Below are positions 12,557 to 24,039 of a stretch of DNA of 64,000 nucleotides, in pieces. The stretch's first letter is position 1; every line of letters starts with the position of its first letter. The position numbers and the translations under genes were made by a program. The notes under the pieces are model-generated. The model worked only from the letters and a program-made list of their open reading frames with translations. It was not told the DNA's origin and did not search any database. The stretch lies in assembly GCA_033961575.1 (NCBI GenBank), contig CM066730.1:131444023-131508022 (forward strand). Reading direction: 5' to 3'. This DNA is from Aselliscus stoliczkanus (taxonomy: Eukaryota; Chordata; Mammalia; Chiroptera; Hipposideridae).

Positions 12557-13199
12557 TTTAGAGCCATGGGACTGGATGAGGTCACCTGGATGAGAAAGAA
12601 GGAGGCTTGGTATAAAGCCCTAGGGATTGAGAAAGATGGCCAGCAAAAGAAACCAAGAGTTGGCCAGTTAGGTAGAATAGAAACCAGGAATGTGAGATTT
12701 CACAGAATTCAAAAGAATCAAGCTCTTCAAGGAAGAAATAACTCCCTTCACCTACTACAACGACTTTAGAGGCCATATGTTCCAGACAGAGGAAAGCCAC
12801 ACGATTTTCTTTGGACTTGGCATTTCTTCTTGGTGGCATGTCCTTCAGGAATCTTTCCCTGATGTTCCAAGATAGACAGACTATAAGCCCTTGAGTCTGA
12901 GGATCTGAGTGTTCATCATTGTGTCTCAGTACTTGGCATAGTTCCTGATACACACACATTCCCCACAGACTGTCCAGAGAAGTATATATATTTTTTATCA
13001 TTGAGTTCTGTTTGGAGAGCTTCATGGAAAGTATTTCCTTCTTTCTATTGCGGTGATCACCATCTTGTCAAATAATTAAGCTTAGGCATTTACTTCTTCA
13101 AGAGTAGGTGCTGGGCTTAGAGGAGACCAAAAGAAGAAAAGAGGCTAAGGACTGGCATTGGATCTCAAACATAACATTTTCTTTTTAATAAAAATGCTT

Positions 13200-13586
13200 G
13201 GGCAGGACAAGTGGCTCAGTTGGTAAGAGCGTCAGCTCTGAGCAACAGGGTTGCCGGTTTGATTCCCACATGGGCCAGTGAGCTGTGCCCACGCTGAGCT
13301 GCCACTGAGCTGCCAACAGATGGCAGGATGGCTCAGCTGGCGAGAGCACGTGCTCCTACCAAGGTTGCCGGTTGGACTCCCGCATGGGATGGTGGACTAC
13401 ACCCACCCACAACTAAGATTGAACACAGCACCTTGAGCTGAGTGGCTGCGAGCTGCCGATGCGTGGCTGGATGGCGACTAGACTTGGAGCTGAGCTAGCT
13501 GCTTCCTCCACAACTAAGACTGAAGGACAATAACTTGGCTGTTGCCCTTCCCCAATTTCCCAATAAAATCTTTAAAAAAAAAAAAA
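13200..13586 (+). repeat. Composite T+ SINE, type B, two tRNA-like units
   Basis: Head with GTGGCTCAGTTGGTAAGAGC and GGTTTGATTCCC, a second unit at 13325-13395, and a tail CCCAATTTCCCAATAAAATC plus TTT and A-run. AATAAA followed by TCTTT is the T+ SINE tail. In intron 7, antisense to IL12RB2. Confidence 0.9.
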
Positions 13587-13689
13587 GCCTATACGTAAAT
13601 CCCTTTAGAAGGGTAAAGAGTCATTCATTCTCATTTCTTCAAGCCTTAGGCAAAAGACACAAGTATGATACTTTCAAGTTTAGCTAGTT

Positions 13690-14028
13690 TAGGAGTTAGC
13701 AAACAACGGTCCATGGGCTGAATCTGGCCCATTCCCTGTTTTTGTACAGCCTGTGAACTAATAATGGTTTTTACATTTTTAAATCGTAGAAAACAAATCA
13801 AAAGAAAAATCAATTTTAATGATGTGAAAATTACATAAAATTCAAATTTCAGTGTCCATAAATAAAGTTTTGTTGGAACACAGCTTTGCTAAGCATGCAC
13901 ATAGTGTTGATGGTTGCTTGTACACTATAATAGCAACTTTTAGTAGTTGTGACAGAGATCGTGTGGTCAGTAAAGCCCAAAATATTCACTATCTGGACCT
14001 TTACAGAAAATGTTTGCTGACCCTTAAG
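13690..14028. mobile_element. hAT-type DNA transposon remnant
   Basis: Runs from AGGAGTTAGCAAACAACGGT to TGTTTGCTGACCCTT, with GGGCTGAATCTGGCCCATTC and ATAAAGTTTTGTTGGAACAC inside, as in a widespread mammalian hAT family. Ends are degraded. Confidence 0.7.
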
Positions 14029-14302
14029 CTAGACTGTTATGAAATGCTTGCTAACCAAGATGGTAAAAATAACCTTTAGTATTTAATTGTTCACAGTTAA
14101 CCAATTTTTGCAATATTTTAAAATTACAAATGAATGAAGGAATTATCTAGCTTGTCTCAATATGAGGAAGAGTGGCTGCAGCTGTAACCCTGCATTTTCT
14201 CCGTCTTGAAGATCTCTCACTAATCACCTATGTCATCACCATGATGAGACAGTGCCCCCTTTACCGCTATGGCACAAATATGAGCATGTAATGCTTTCCT
14301 TA

Positions 14303-14423
14303 TTTATTTATTTATTTATTTATTTTTTTTGAGAGCAGTGTCACTGGCCCTCATATGTGGGACCGAACCAGGGCCGCTGGCTTCCCAGGCCAGCGCTTAA
14401 CCACTACGCTACTCGGCCGGCCC
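14303..14423 (-). repeat. Short A-tailed SINE, type A
   Basis: Reverse copy of the roughly 100-bp tRNA-derived SINE (GGCCGGCCGAGT... head, ...GTGACACTGCTCTC end) with a T-run standing for its tail. TSD TGCTTTCCTTA at 14292-14302 and 14424-14434. Confidence 0.95.
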
Positions 14424-14434
14424 TGCTTTCCTTA

Positions 14435-16249
14435 ATAAGTGTCCACAACTTAATAGGTTTAGCAGGACCTAGGTTTAGCAGGTTTAGCAAGACCAAAACA
14501 TGTCAATAAGACTTTAAAAATGGTGAATGAATAGACTGAAACATCTAATTTAATTGATAATACAGTTCTAAGGAATGGCTCATTCATCTCTATTTTGGAG
14601 TCTCTTCCTGGGTGTTCTGAGTTGTAATTCTGAATATGCCCAATACCTGGGCATATTCTCAGGTATGTCTGGACACCATGCATTACAAAATCAAGAGTGC
14701 TTTTCCCACTAGAAGCAAAATATGGTTGCTCACTTACCAGTATTGGGCCTGCCTTTGATGGATACCGATTGTCAGACTGTCCTGCTAAACACGGAAAGTG
14801 GTTTCTTCTCTCCTACCCTTACTGAGTGGGCATTTAAAAAGTGTTTTTCACGGAGGGCCATGACTGGAATTAAATTTAATGACACAGGAAAGACCCATTA
14901 TGGAGTAAATAATGGCCTCATTCCCGGCTGACATGATATGAATAACTGTGCCCAATCTACGAGAACATATTGCTCTCAGTTTTGGTAGCAAAGGATCATT
15001 CACAGTTTGAGAGAGTAATTAAAAAAAAAAATGCTTACTAGTAATTTTTTTAAAATGCCAAGTTACATATGAGTACACATGTAAGGGGTTAAAAGGAAGA
15101 AGTACTGAAAAAAAATTTCACACCTTTTAGGTTTACATCAGTTGGTGTTTCATAAAGAAACTGATGACAGAAATAGTGGTAAATGTGAAACCAAGCAGCT
15201 TAAAGTAAGAGAAGAGATCCTGTAACAACCCACAGAAAGATCAAACACCAAAAAGGGAGATTCAGACATTGAAAGGAAGCCAACCGAGCTTGGTTACTGT
15301 GGTATTTTTCAGAGCATGGGTTTCTCTCTTTATGAATGCCTGCAACTACTCTGAACAAGCCAACTCCCTTGGTTCAATTCACAGCCATCCATGAGTTCAT
15401 AACTAGAACAAGTTGCTGCACTCATTGCTATGATGGTGGTTTATTTTATAGGATATGAGGAAGTTACAGTCTTATTTTGAAGGGCTTTTAATTCAACAGA
15501 TAAACACTTAAAACCTTTTCACACATCTCTAAACAGGTCATTATCCAATGTGAGTAAGAATTACAAGAATTCACAAGCCTATTTTCCTTGTTTATAGTTT
15601 AGCCTAATGTGATATAACTTAAATATTTTTTAGCCTATTTACTACCTTGGACTTGGACATAAAATATGGCCTATTTTCAAGAATTTTATTTGTACTATCA
15701 ATAAACAAAATCAAATCCATGAAATATTTGAAAAACTACATTATGTTGACTGTGTGTAATAAAAGGATAATAAGAGTAAGCTCTGGCTTATAAAAATGGC
15801 AAGGATTTAAGAAATGAGCAAGTGGCTCAACAGTAATTTAAGAGACTTTTATAAAATGAGAGGAAATAAATTCTAATTTGTTGGATGAATTCATTTTTAA
15901 ACATTATTATTATTTTTTGAATAGAGAGATGCAATTCATACAAGGAGAAAGGAAAAATATACAATTATTCTACAATTTATATATTAGGAATTATGTTTTA
16001 TTAATAGGTTCTTTAGGTCCTTGAATGTCACTGAGGTATCATTGATAATGTCATCAGTTACCAACAGCCATTAGTACCTCACAGAAAATGAATGTAACTT
16101 AATCACAAGGCTAGTTTATAGGCACACACACAACCATGGGCTTCACAAATGAGCGTTAATATTACAAAATCTCCAGATAATAAAGCAATGGATTATATGC
16201 CAATAATTTTTCCTCTGAGCCAAATATGCACAAATTATAATAGGTTTCA
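14435..16249. other. Intron 7 sequence without recognised features
   Basis: AT-rich intronic DNA. No exon, RNA gene or clear repeat was recognised. Confidence 0.45.
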
Positions 16250-16427
16250 GGGGTGACCGGCAGAGCGTGGTACTGGTAACACCAAAGTTGCTGGTTCGAT
16301 ACTGCATGGGCCACTGTGAGCTGCACCCTCCTTAAAAAAGAGTCAACTATGCATTGTAGCATGAAAGCAATGTGTAACCAATGACCATGGCTGTTCCCCA
16401 ATAAAAATTTAAAAAACAAAACAAAAC
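16250..16427 (+). repeat. VES-like bat SINE
   Basis: A single tRNA-like head (GTTGCTGGTTCGATACTGCA, GGGCCACTGTGAGCTGCACC) and a tail GGCTGTTCCCCAATAAAAAT followed by A-rich sequence. This is the simple VES layout, more diverged than the composite copies. It supports a bat origin. Confidence 0.75.
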
Positions 16428-17220
16428 GGTTCCATACTATATTACTTACTATAGTAATATACATACTATAAACAAGGAAAATTATAATTGAGAGCTTTTG
16501 AAAACTAATATTCAGATGGCTATTTTTTGTGTCTCCAAAGATTTGTTAATATTGGCATACAGTTCATATAAGTATTTTTGATTCAATAAAATATTTGATT
16601 ATTCTTCAATAAAATTATCTCCCCTATAATTACCAAAAAGAAAAATCCCGTAAGTCTAGAAAATATATTTGATATCCTTTTCACAGTTATGGGCAGTCTG
16701 TGGCAGTGAGTATCAAAGGTGTGAAGAAGTGCAATGCTGCACTATTTGGAGGACAAACATGTCTGGATGTTAAATTTTACTTTAGAATGTTACGTCTCCA
16801 GGGTCTTCCTTCTCTCAAGCTTTTAGTACGGCTTATAAAGCCATATTAATTTTCATAGACTCCAAAAGGTAAAGGGCATCAAGGTTTAACTTGATGAAAG
16901 TTAGAATGAAATCAATTACTGGTTTAGCTTTGTGGCATAAGAGAGCGTTACTGAAATAGTAAGTGAAAACGAAAATTTACTGAGGCACGAGCTTGTAACC
17001 AACGTGCCAACCCTGCGGCAAACAGGAGTAAGACTTACCTAATGCTAAAAATTTCCTAGCAATATAAACATATCTCTCTGGGCAGTTTCAGGCCTTAAGA
17101 TCATGTCAAAATTAACTTGTTAATCATTGCAATCATACTTTTTCATTCAGTACCAATATTTTAGAGATTCTATTCCAAGGAAATCATTGTATATCCCTCT
17201 TTCCTTCCTTTCTTGCCCCC

Positions 17221-17245
17221 CCCTTTTTTTTTTTTTTTTTTTTTT
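17221..17245. repeat. Homopolymer tract next to the exon 7 donor
   Basis: A C-run followed by about 22 T on the plus strand. In the IL12RB2 transcript this reads as a long A-run then G-run starting ten bases past the 5' splice site. Confidence 0.9.
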
Positions 17246-17254
17246 GACACATAC

Positions 17255-17405
17255 CTTCTTCTGGTGTTTGTATTCTCAATGCTTCACTCCAGTGACTCCA
17301 AATACCTTTATAAAGATGTAGCTTAGAGGAAACCTGAAATTCATATTCCATAAATGGTTTCAAATCCAGCAAATCATGTCTTCCTTTTGCATTTGTAGTA
17401 TTAAC
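17255..17405 (-). CDS. IL12RB2: IL12RB2 exon 7 (second FnIII domain, WSXWS motif)
   Basis: A 151-bp exon for residues 269-318 plus one base. The acceptor AAG is at 17406-17408, and the donor GTATGT starts at 17254. It encodes [18 protein letters not shown], then a strand with [16 protein letters not shown], ending QTPEE. The WSHWS at about residues 304-308 is the WSXWS signature of class I cytokine receptors, needed for folding and surface expression; human has WSDWS. NTT at 270-272 is a potential glycosylation site matching the human NVT. A run of about 23 T, which is A-rich then G-rich in the transcript, starts about ten bases into the intron after the donor. Phase joins exon 6 (0) and exon 8 (1) exactly. 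Confidence 0.95.
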
Positions 17406-18332
17406 CTTGAATCAGACAAGATTTTTAAAGATGCCTATTAATACTAAATTAATTGAAATAATTTTAACATAAAGGTAAAAAACTATACCAGATAACCCTT
17501 TTTATTTGTTCAGATCTGCCATTCAATGAGAAGAAATATCAATGACTGGGTTATTGAATACACATAATGTTAATCTGAAATAACAGCTTCTCAAAAAAAA
17601 CCCCCCAAAATTGCTGAGATTAAGAATCTATCTATGTCAGCTCCAAAGCAGATCTGGAAACCAGCTGAAAAAGGAGTAAAGGTTGAAAACCACTAATTTT
17701 CAAAAAAGCCTTGGAAAAGTTTCTACAATAGAGATTATGTTTTATTTGGTCACAATTAGAATGTGATGCATATTTTAACACAGATGTAGAACTGGGTGCA
17801 AACAGAAAACTTTTAATTATATAAGAAATATTTAATTATGATACCTCTCTTGAGCATCAGTTATTTGTGAAACTCATCAATTGTCATTATATTTTACAAA
17901 AATACTGGAAGAGATTATAATCCTAAACTTTTTATTGTAAAAAATTAATGCCTGGTAGCATATCAAAGTGCAGGACTTTATCTTTGGAATACTATTTTCC
18001 ATATAAGCCTCTATGGACATTTCTTTTTCTAATATGTTAAAAAATTACTAAAAAATAATAATGGGGTGGGGGAGATCATTCAAAATAAATTATAGAAAAT
18101 TAATACTGGTTTATGGAAGCTTGTGACTGAAAAAATTTCAAAATCAGTGATCAGAATTCAACATATTTCTTAAATAAACAGAGGTATGTATCACTTTCCA
18201 GTATATCTCCAGTATATATTTTTGGGTTAAATATTCTTAAACTCCACATTTGGCTGGTATGAAAAGACAGAGATCTGTGCAGTAATATTAAAAATCATTC
18301 TTGTTTTCCCTCTTCACTCTAAAGACAATTAC

Positions 18333-18475
18333 CATATTCCAGGATCTGCTGTTACTGGGACGGTATCTGAGTCGATTAAGTAGCACCAGATCCTCATCTC
18401 TCCACTGAAGAGTACATCTGCTCACAGAAGCATTCACAAATTTGATTCTGATGTCCCATGGAGGAAGAGGCCTCA
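18333..18475 (-). CDS. IL12RB2: IL12RB2 exon 6 (second FnIII domain, N-terminal half)
   Basis: A 143-bp exon for residues 221-268. The acceptor CAG is at 18476-18478, and the donor GTAATTG follows ...GGAATATG. It opens with [13 protein letters not shown], the Pro-rich hinge between the two cytokine-receptor FnIII domains. It then reads [20 protein letters not shown] and ends [10 protein letters not shown]. The match to human is nearly residue for residue. A difference from human, as I recall it, is NAS at 235-237 in place of KAS, which creates a potential N-glycosylation site. A composite SINE sits about 100 bp upstream of the acceptor in intron 5. Phase is 1 on entry and 0 on exit. Confidence 0.95.
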
Positions 18476-18577
18476 CTGGTAACCAGGATAAACAAAAAAG
18501 TGTGATTCGTGCTCCATGGTTGGAAATTGCCTTATGCATTGACATGAGCTATAAAGAGTTGAACAAAACTCATTTCT

Positions 18578-19081
18578 TTCTTTTTTTTTAAATTGGGGGG
18601 TTGGGGGAGGGGAACAGTGTTGGGGAATTGGGGGAGGGGAACAGCTAAGTTGTTCTTCAATCTTAATTGTGGAGGGTGCCAGTTGCCATCTGGTTGCTCA
18701 TTGGCAGCTCGTGGCCTTTATGCTCAAGGTGCTGTGTTCAATCTTAGTTGAGGGGGGCGGGGAGTAGCCACCATCCCATGCAGGAGTCGAACCAGCAGCC
18801 TTAGTTGTAAAGAGCACACCACTCTATCCATAGAACCATCTGGGCGGCAGCTCGGCTCAAGGTGCTGAGTTTAGTCTTAGTTGCAGGCTGGTGTAGCCCA
18901 CCATTGAACAGGGTCTTGTTGTTACACCAGCTGACCCATCCTGCCACCTGTTGGCAGCTCAGCAGCAGCTCTACTGGGGCACAGCATTACTGGCCCATGT
19001 GGGAATCGAATCGGCAGCCCTGTTGCTCAGAGCTTGCGCTCTGAGCTAACTCTTAACCAACTGAGCCACTCGGCTGGCCCC
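18578..19081 (-). repeat. Composite T+ SINE, type B
   Basis: Reverse copy in intron 5, so in the same sense as IL12RB2. TSD CAAAACTCATTTCT at 18564-18577 and 19082-19095. Tail region is at the left (CCCCAATTT before the A-run); the AATAAA is degraded. Contains a part-duplicated middle and extra tRNA-like unit. Confidence 0.93.
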
Positions 19082-19217
19082 CAAAACTCATTTCTAAGAT
19101 AAGTTGAAACCATCCACTTCGGTGAAATAAACAAGAGATAAGTCCCTGGCTTTTAGAAATAAGTTTGACCGGTTCTGAGTCATTAAAATAATTCCCCTTC
19201 ATTTACCCTCATTTTTA

Positions 19218-19348
19218 TTTATTTTTATTTTTATTATTTTTTCATTTTATTTTGAGGGCAGTGTCACTGACCCTCACATGTGGGACCCGAACTGGGGCCG
19301 CTGGCTTCCGAAGCCAGCGCTTAACCACCGCGCCACTTGGACAGCCCT
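19218..19348 (-). repeat. Short A-tailed SINE, type A
   Basis: Reverse copy with a T-rich tail. TSD ATTTACCCTCATTTTTA at 19201-19217 and 19349-19365. Confidence 0.95.
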
Positions 19349-20347
19349 ATTTACCCTCATTTTTACCAACCAAACTACCACCACCATTAGTGATCATGTC
19401 AATTCCATTTAATCCAGTGATTTTTAAAAAACCAATGTGCCAAACCCGAGATTTCCAATGGCTGAGAAGGCAGAAGTGGCTAGTGGTGATTGCCTCAGGA
19501 GGAGAAGAAATATTGGTAGAAATAGTCACAGGAAAGGGACATAAGACCAGAAGGACAGAAGAAAAGAGTAAGGCAAAAAAGGTGGCTTAGAGATGAATAG
19601 TCTCTGAAAAGAGATGACAGGTAGGATGGGGAGAAGTGTCATAGGACAATGCATAGTAAATGCCTATAGTTAGACTTACAGTTAGCAGTATGTGTGAAAA
19701 GAGGTGTTGTAGGAAGAGAGAAGAGAAACACAGAGTATGAGGCTGGAACTTCAAGCAGGCCAGAAACCCAGTCCTACCGAGGATGGGCAGAATTTGGGAA
19801 TGCCTGAGATTGGCCTTGGATTCCACAGGGCCAATTATATTTGCTCAGAAATGAGCTGGAACTGGTTCACTGCAGCAACCAAGCTGATGAGAGGGGTGGA
19901 GGTAAATATTCTCAGAGCAAGATGCATTTGAATCCTGATACATTTTATTTATAGTTTGCACCAGCCTCTCTAGTGCAGTACATGTAGCCTACCTCAGAAT
20001 GGTGGAGTAGCCACGGGGGTAAAAAGACACCTCTGCCAAAAAGGGCCTACACTGAGCTTCTTGAATAACCTCACAGGACCTTCTCCTTCGTCAGATGGTA
20101 TCAATGGCAGCTGGTGCCTTTATAGGATTTGAAGCAAGGGGCTCTTATTTCTCCAATAGAGAGAATGATGTTGAATAGCCCAGTTTACACAGCCATGTCT
20201 ATGTAGCTCTAGGATCATGCACCCTTTTACTTGTATCAAAGTAACATTGGTCCTTTGCATATGTTTATTGGCCGCTTTCCGTCAACCACTGTCCCTTTTG
20301 AAACAAGCACATACAGAACATTTAAGTGATTTTAAAAATAATGTTCA

Positions 20348-20930
20348 GGGCCTGCTGAGTGGCGCGTTGGTTAAGAGCTGGTTTTGGGATGCCAGCGGCC
20401 CCAGTTCTGATCCCACATATGAGGGCTAGTGACATTGCCCTCTACAGCTAACAACAGCTCCACCTGGAGCTGGGCTGTGCGAGCTCCAGTGCAGTGGGCT
20501 GCCATAAGCTACAGTGAGTGGCCAGCAGCCAGCGTGATCTGCCAATAACTGCGGTGAGTGACAATCCAGAGGCCGGCGACCGATCTGCCTCATCCGGGAA
20601 GAGCACAATGACGATACCAACAGTGAAGCAACGTCCTCTGCAACTAGACTGAAGAACATTTTACACTTTTTTTTTTTTTTTTTTTTAGCTGAGCCATCCT
20701 GCCACCTGTTGGCAGTTCAACGGCAACTCAGCTCGGGCTGGCCTCGAACAGCTGTTGCTCAGAGCTCAGCTCGCACTCTTGAGCGAGCTCTTAACCAACT
20801 GAGCCACTCGACCGGCCCCAAGACTGAAGAACAAAAAGACAGCAACTTGCCTGTTCCCCTTCCTTGATTCCCCAACGCTATTCCCCTCCTCTAATTCCCC
20901 AATAAAATCTTTAAAAAAAAAATGTTCATG
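20348..20930 (+). repeat. Composite T+ SINE, type C, interrupted
   Basis: Head as in type A up to GTGACATTGCCCTC, then the type C body (TACAGCTAACAACAGCTCCA... to AACTAGACTGAAG) and a tail ending CCCCAATAAAATCTTT plus A-run. TSD AATGTTCA on both sides. Interrupted by another SINE at about 20665-20818. Its right end is about 40 bp from the exon 5 donor; antisense to the gene. Confidence 0.92.
20665..20818 (-). repeat. Short A-tailed SINE, type D, nested in type C
   Basis: Reverse copy: T-run, then AGCTGAGCCATCCTGCCACC and a head ending at the CCGGCCCC junction. The host sequence AGACTGAAGAACA is duplicated on both sides (about 20648-20660 and 20820-20832). It is therefore younger than the type C host. 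Confidence 0.93.
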
Positions 20931-20971
20931 TGCCAATATATGATGCCTGTAAAAAGTGAAATAAAACAAAC

Positions 20972-21156
20972 CTATGTCCATGAATGTGAATGTAGATGGA
21001 AATGAAGAAGCACTTCCAAGGTTATTGATAGCGGTAACCTTGGCTACATAACTGGATTCAAGTGATTCAGGGGTTAGGGTGATTCCAAGGTCCAAATAGT
21101 CACAATAACTATCAGTACATTGCTTCTGCCAAGTTAAATTGTTCGATTCATTTAAC
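20972..21156 (-). CDS. IL12RB2: IL12RB2 exon 5 (first FnIII domain, C-terminal half)
   Basis: A 185-bp exon. Its first base completes the Gln-159 codon, then it encodes residues 160-220 plus one base. The acceptor ACAG is at 21157-21160, and the donor GTTTG starts at 20971. It encodes [20 protein letters not shown], with Cys172 and Cys177 forming the second disulphide pair of the cytokine-receptor module, and ends [12 protein letters not shown]. Potential glycosylation sites are N161 (NES) and N165 (NLT); the second matches human. The human NFT site seems lost here (SYV). A composite SINE with a second SINE inside it ends only about 40 bp past the donor. The donor GTTTGT is weaker than the others. 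Confidence 0.94.
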
Positions 21157-22092
21157 CTGTAAATAAAAGAATTGTGCTTAGCAGGACACTTTATGTGCTA
21201 TTTTCTCCTCTTAGTACAAAAGAACAAAATGTTCACATATTTCAAGTTCTAGACATTTTTTTTTAAGGCCAGTCTTATTACGAGGGCATTATTTATTACT
21301 CTGGGAATATTTGTATTCTATGGTCATAAATAGGACCATATTTCCCCCCTATCCTTTTTTTTGGTAGGACTGAGATTTGTTTGAAATTCGTATAGATGAG
21401 CGACCATACCTCATTACCCGAATTCCCAAAACCCCACTGACATCTTGACTTCTCAGGGCAGATGCAATCATTCTCCAAAGGATCCATGGCCGCCTTGGCA
21501 TTGACTGCACAGAAGTGCCAGTTCCTAGTACAGACTGGAACCCTGGGCCCCACCCACTTCTTTTCCCCCATCTCTTGCTCACTTAGGCATAGTATACCCA
21601 GCTGGATCTTTGGATGGGATTATGGAATCAACTCTAAAGAACAGACTATCTCAGACGCTCTCATTTTGGACTCTCAGGTCAGGCAAAGGTGACATGAAAA
21701 GAGATTCCTCCAAGGCTAATGGAAAGCTACCACAAAGAAGAATGTATTTATATATAATATGATCCCATGAGTCTGCAACTGCAAAAGAGGAAAGGGATAT
21801 AATGCAGCCAGTCTAACTCTACTAGAACAGGGAAGAACGTCCATAACATGGGTCCTGGATGTGCTAAAGAGAACTCCGTGTTAGACGTCAGACCTAAGAC
21901 TTCAGTTTTCACACTTTAGATGAATGATCCTGTTTTAATTGATGAACACTAGGCTTTTTTTTTTTTAAGTATCTAATTATCTACAGGTGTTTATTGCTTC
22001 TTCTCTTTGGTAAAACTAGAGCTCTTTGAGATTTCTAAATGTCATCTAACAGAAATCCCGTAGAAAAGCTGCAAAAACAGCCTCTCACTTAC

Positions 22093-22207
22093 TGTAAGGT
22101 ATATGTAGTATATAGGTGGGTGTCTCTTCCTCTGTCCCAGGTGCAGGCCACAGTCCCACGTTCTCCCTTCTGTATACAAGACAAGTTTTGAGGCTGTTCT
22201 GGAACAA
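22093..22207 (-). CDS. IL12RB2: IL12RB2 exon 4 (first FnIII domain, N-terminal half)
   Basis: A 115-bp exon for residues 121-158 plus two bases of codon 159. The acceptor AAAG is at 22208-22211, and the donor is GTAAGT at 22087-22092. It encodes [19 protein letters not shown], then [19 protein letters not shown]. Cys131 and Cys142 with the CxW of ACTW are the first conserved disulphide and tryptophan of the class I cytokine-receptor fold. NLS at 128-130 is a potential glycosylation site shared with human. The longest open frame over this stretch is a different frame, so the exon is easy to miss; this reading frame is fixed by phase with exons 3 and 5. Confidence 0.94.
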
Positions 22208-22384
22208 CTTTGGAGATAAAGAGCAAAACCATGTATTTTAAATAGCACACAGGTGATGTTTCAATCACACTGTTGTTATTTCCAATAAGATAACAATACT
22301 TTCCCTATGTTTCCCATATCTAGACAAGCTGAGAGCTATTTTAGGTTCTATCAAGTTCAAATTTGCCTCTGAGGTATGAATTTC

Positions 22385-22625
22385 CTTCACGAACAATAGT
22401 AATAATAGTGAACATGGATCTAACACTGACTATATACCAAGTCCTATACTAAGTGTTTTATGTGCATTTTTTTCCTCAATTAAACATCATAGCAGCTACA
22501 TCCAGTACATACTATTATTATCCTCATTTTATCAAAGAAACTAAAACTTAGAGGTTAAGCATCTTGCCCAAGATTACAAAACTACAGAGTGGCAGAATCT
22601 GGGCTCCAGCCAAGGGGTGGCCGAC
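22385..22625 (-). repeat. MIR SINE
   Basis: Reverse MIR: ACTGACTATATACCAAGTCC, ATTATTATCCTCATTTTATC and GGTTAAGCATCTTGCCCAAG. Confidence 0.8.
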
Positions 22626-23221
22626 TTGAGAATAAGCCTTCACCACCATATTCTACTCTTCTCCCTAACAGGTGACTATCTAGCTAGGCCCAGTACCCCA
22701 GTGATGATGAATTTACCTTTTCAGAATGAAGCCCACTCAAATATTAGCAACCTTTAAAAATTAGGGACTCTTTTTCTTCATTGACCTGAAATTTGATACC
22801 AAGACATTTCCACCCATTGGCCCTAGCCATAGCCTTCTGGGCTGTATCACCTAAATCCAATTTCTGCAGCATCACTTGGAGTACTTTATGAACATTTATA
22901 AATGAACTCTGTATGTACATTAATTCTGTAGGTACACTGAGTACCTTCCATGGGCTAGGCACAGTGCTAGCTGTGGAAATACAAAGGTGTACAGGCAGAC
23001 ATAGTCCTTTCTATCGTAAGATGTGTATTTTTAAATGAAGACATTTCATAGTCAAAGACAGAACCCTCAGCTAAGAGTTTCTCAGATACAACAGTCATCT
23101 TATTCTGAGACCCACATGTACATAGATGTTCCCTTTTGGGGTGAGAAAAACAAGTATCCACTAAAGCCCTAGATATTGTCTGCACTGAAATGAGCTGTAA
23201 TTAATGATATAAATGTTTTTT

Positions 23222-23330
23222 GTCCTTGGCATACACCATACACTGGGCACTGTGTGACCTTGGCCAAATTAACTTCTCAAACCTTCAGTTTCTTTATCTA
23301 TAAAATGGGTATAACAAAATGTAGCTCCTA
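23222..23330 (+). repeat. MIR SINE fragment
   Basis: CACTGTGTGACCTTGGCCAA followed by CTTCAGTTTCTTTATCTATA. Confidence 0.7.
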
Positions 23331-23381
23331 TAGTTTTAATAGAATAAACTCTTTTCCTAGAATAGATTTTTCCTTGTATGT

Positions 23382-23404
23382 ACACACACACACACACACA
23401 CACG
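23382..23404. repeat. (CA)n microsatellite
   Basis: About eleven CA units. Confidence 0.95.
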
Positions 23405-23469
23405 GGTTGCCAAAAATGTATATACATGACTTGTATTCATCTTTTGTTATCGGTATATATTATTACAAT

Positions 23470-23573
23470 TTTTTTTTTTTTGAGGGTAGTGTCATTGGCC
23501 CTCAATGTGGACCCAAACTGGGGCCGCTGGCATCCCAAGCCAACTCTTAACTACCACGCCACTTGGCCGGCCC
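23470..23573 (-). repeat. Short A-tailed SINE, type A
   Basis: Reverse copy with about 14 T. The head ends CACTTGGCCGGCCC. No clear TSD; more diverged than most copies. Confidence 0.9.
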
Positions 23574-24039
23574 AAGTATTAAAATTTTAATACAGTGTTT
23601 TCCTTTCTTAAAAATGTGTACATGTTTTTGGCATCCTCTGTATATCTTTATATATACACTTTATACATCAATATACACTACTTATGACTGAGCTACTTAA
23701 AATACTATGTTAACTTTTCATTTTATATACAACTTTTTGGTTATCTTAGAGTTAGTAATTAATTCTCTTGTTTTTCCATTTGTTTAGTTTTTTTTTTGTT
23801 GTTGTTATTAATATTGTTCCAAGCTCTCAAGCCAATTATTTGAATGGTTGTTCAATATATTCAGATGCATTGAGAATTCTATCAATTTCATCTTCTTGAA
23901 GACCTCTTTCTTGGAGCCTTGTGAACTTTCCAATACAATGTGTCTGCCTCTATACCTGGTGCAAAGCTGTCATTCCAGGATTGGCAATCTTCATTGTCCC
24001 AAATGTGCCTTCTCCTTTTTCCTGAGTTGGAGCTCCTGT

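Noticed and set aside
13200..13400. tRNA-like sequences with A and B boxes
   Set aside because: They are heads of SINEs with poly(A) or T+ tails and TSDs, repeated many times in the window; not functional tRNA genes.
22042..22248. 68-codon minus-strand frame over exon 4
   Set aside because: It is the wrong frame across the exon; the true frame is set by exon 3 and exon 5 phases and the cysteine/tryptophan pattern.
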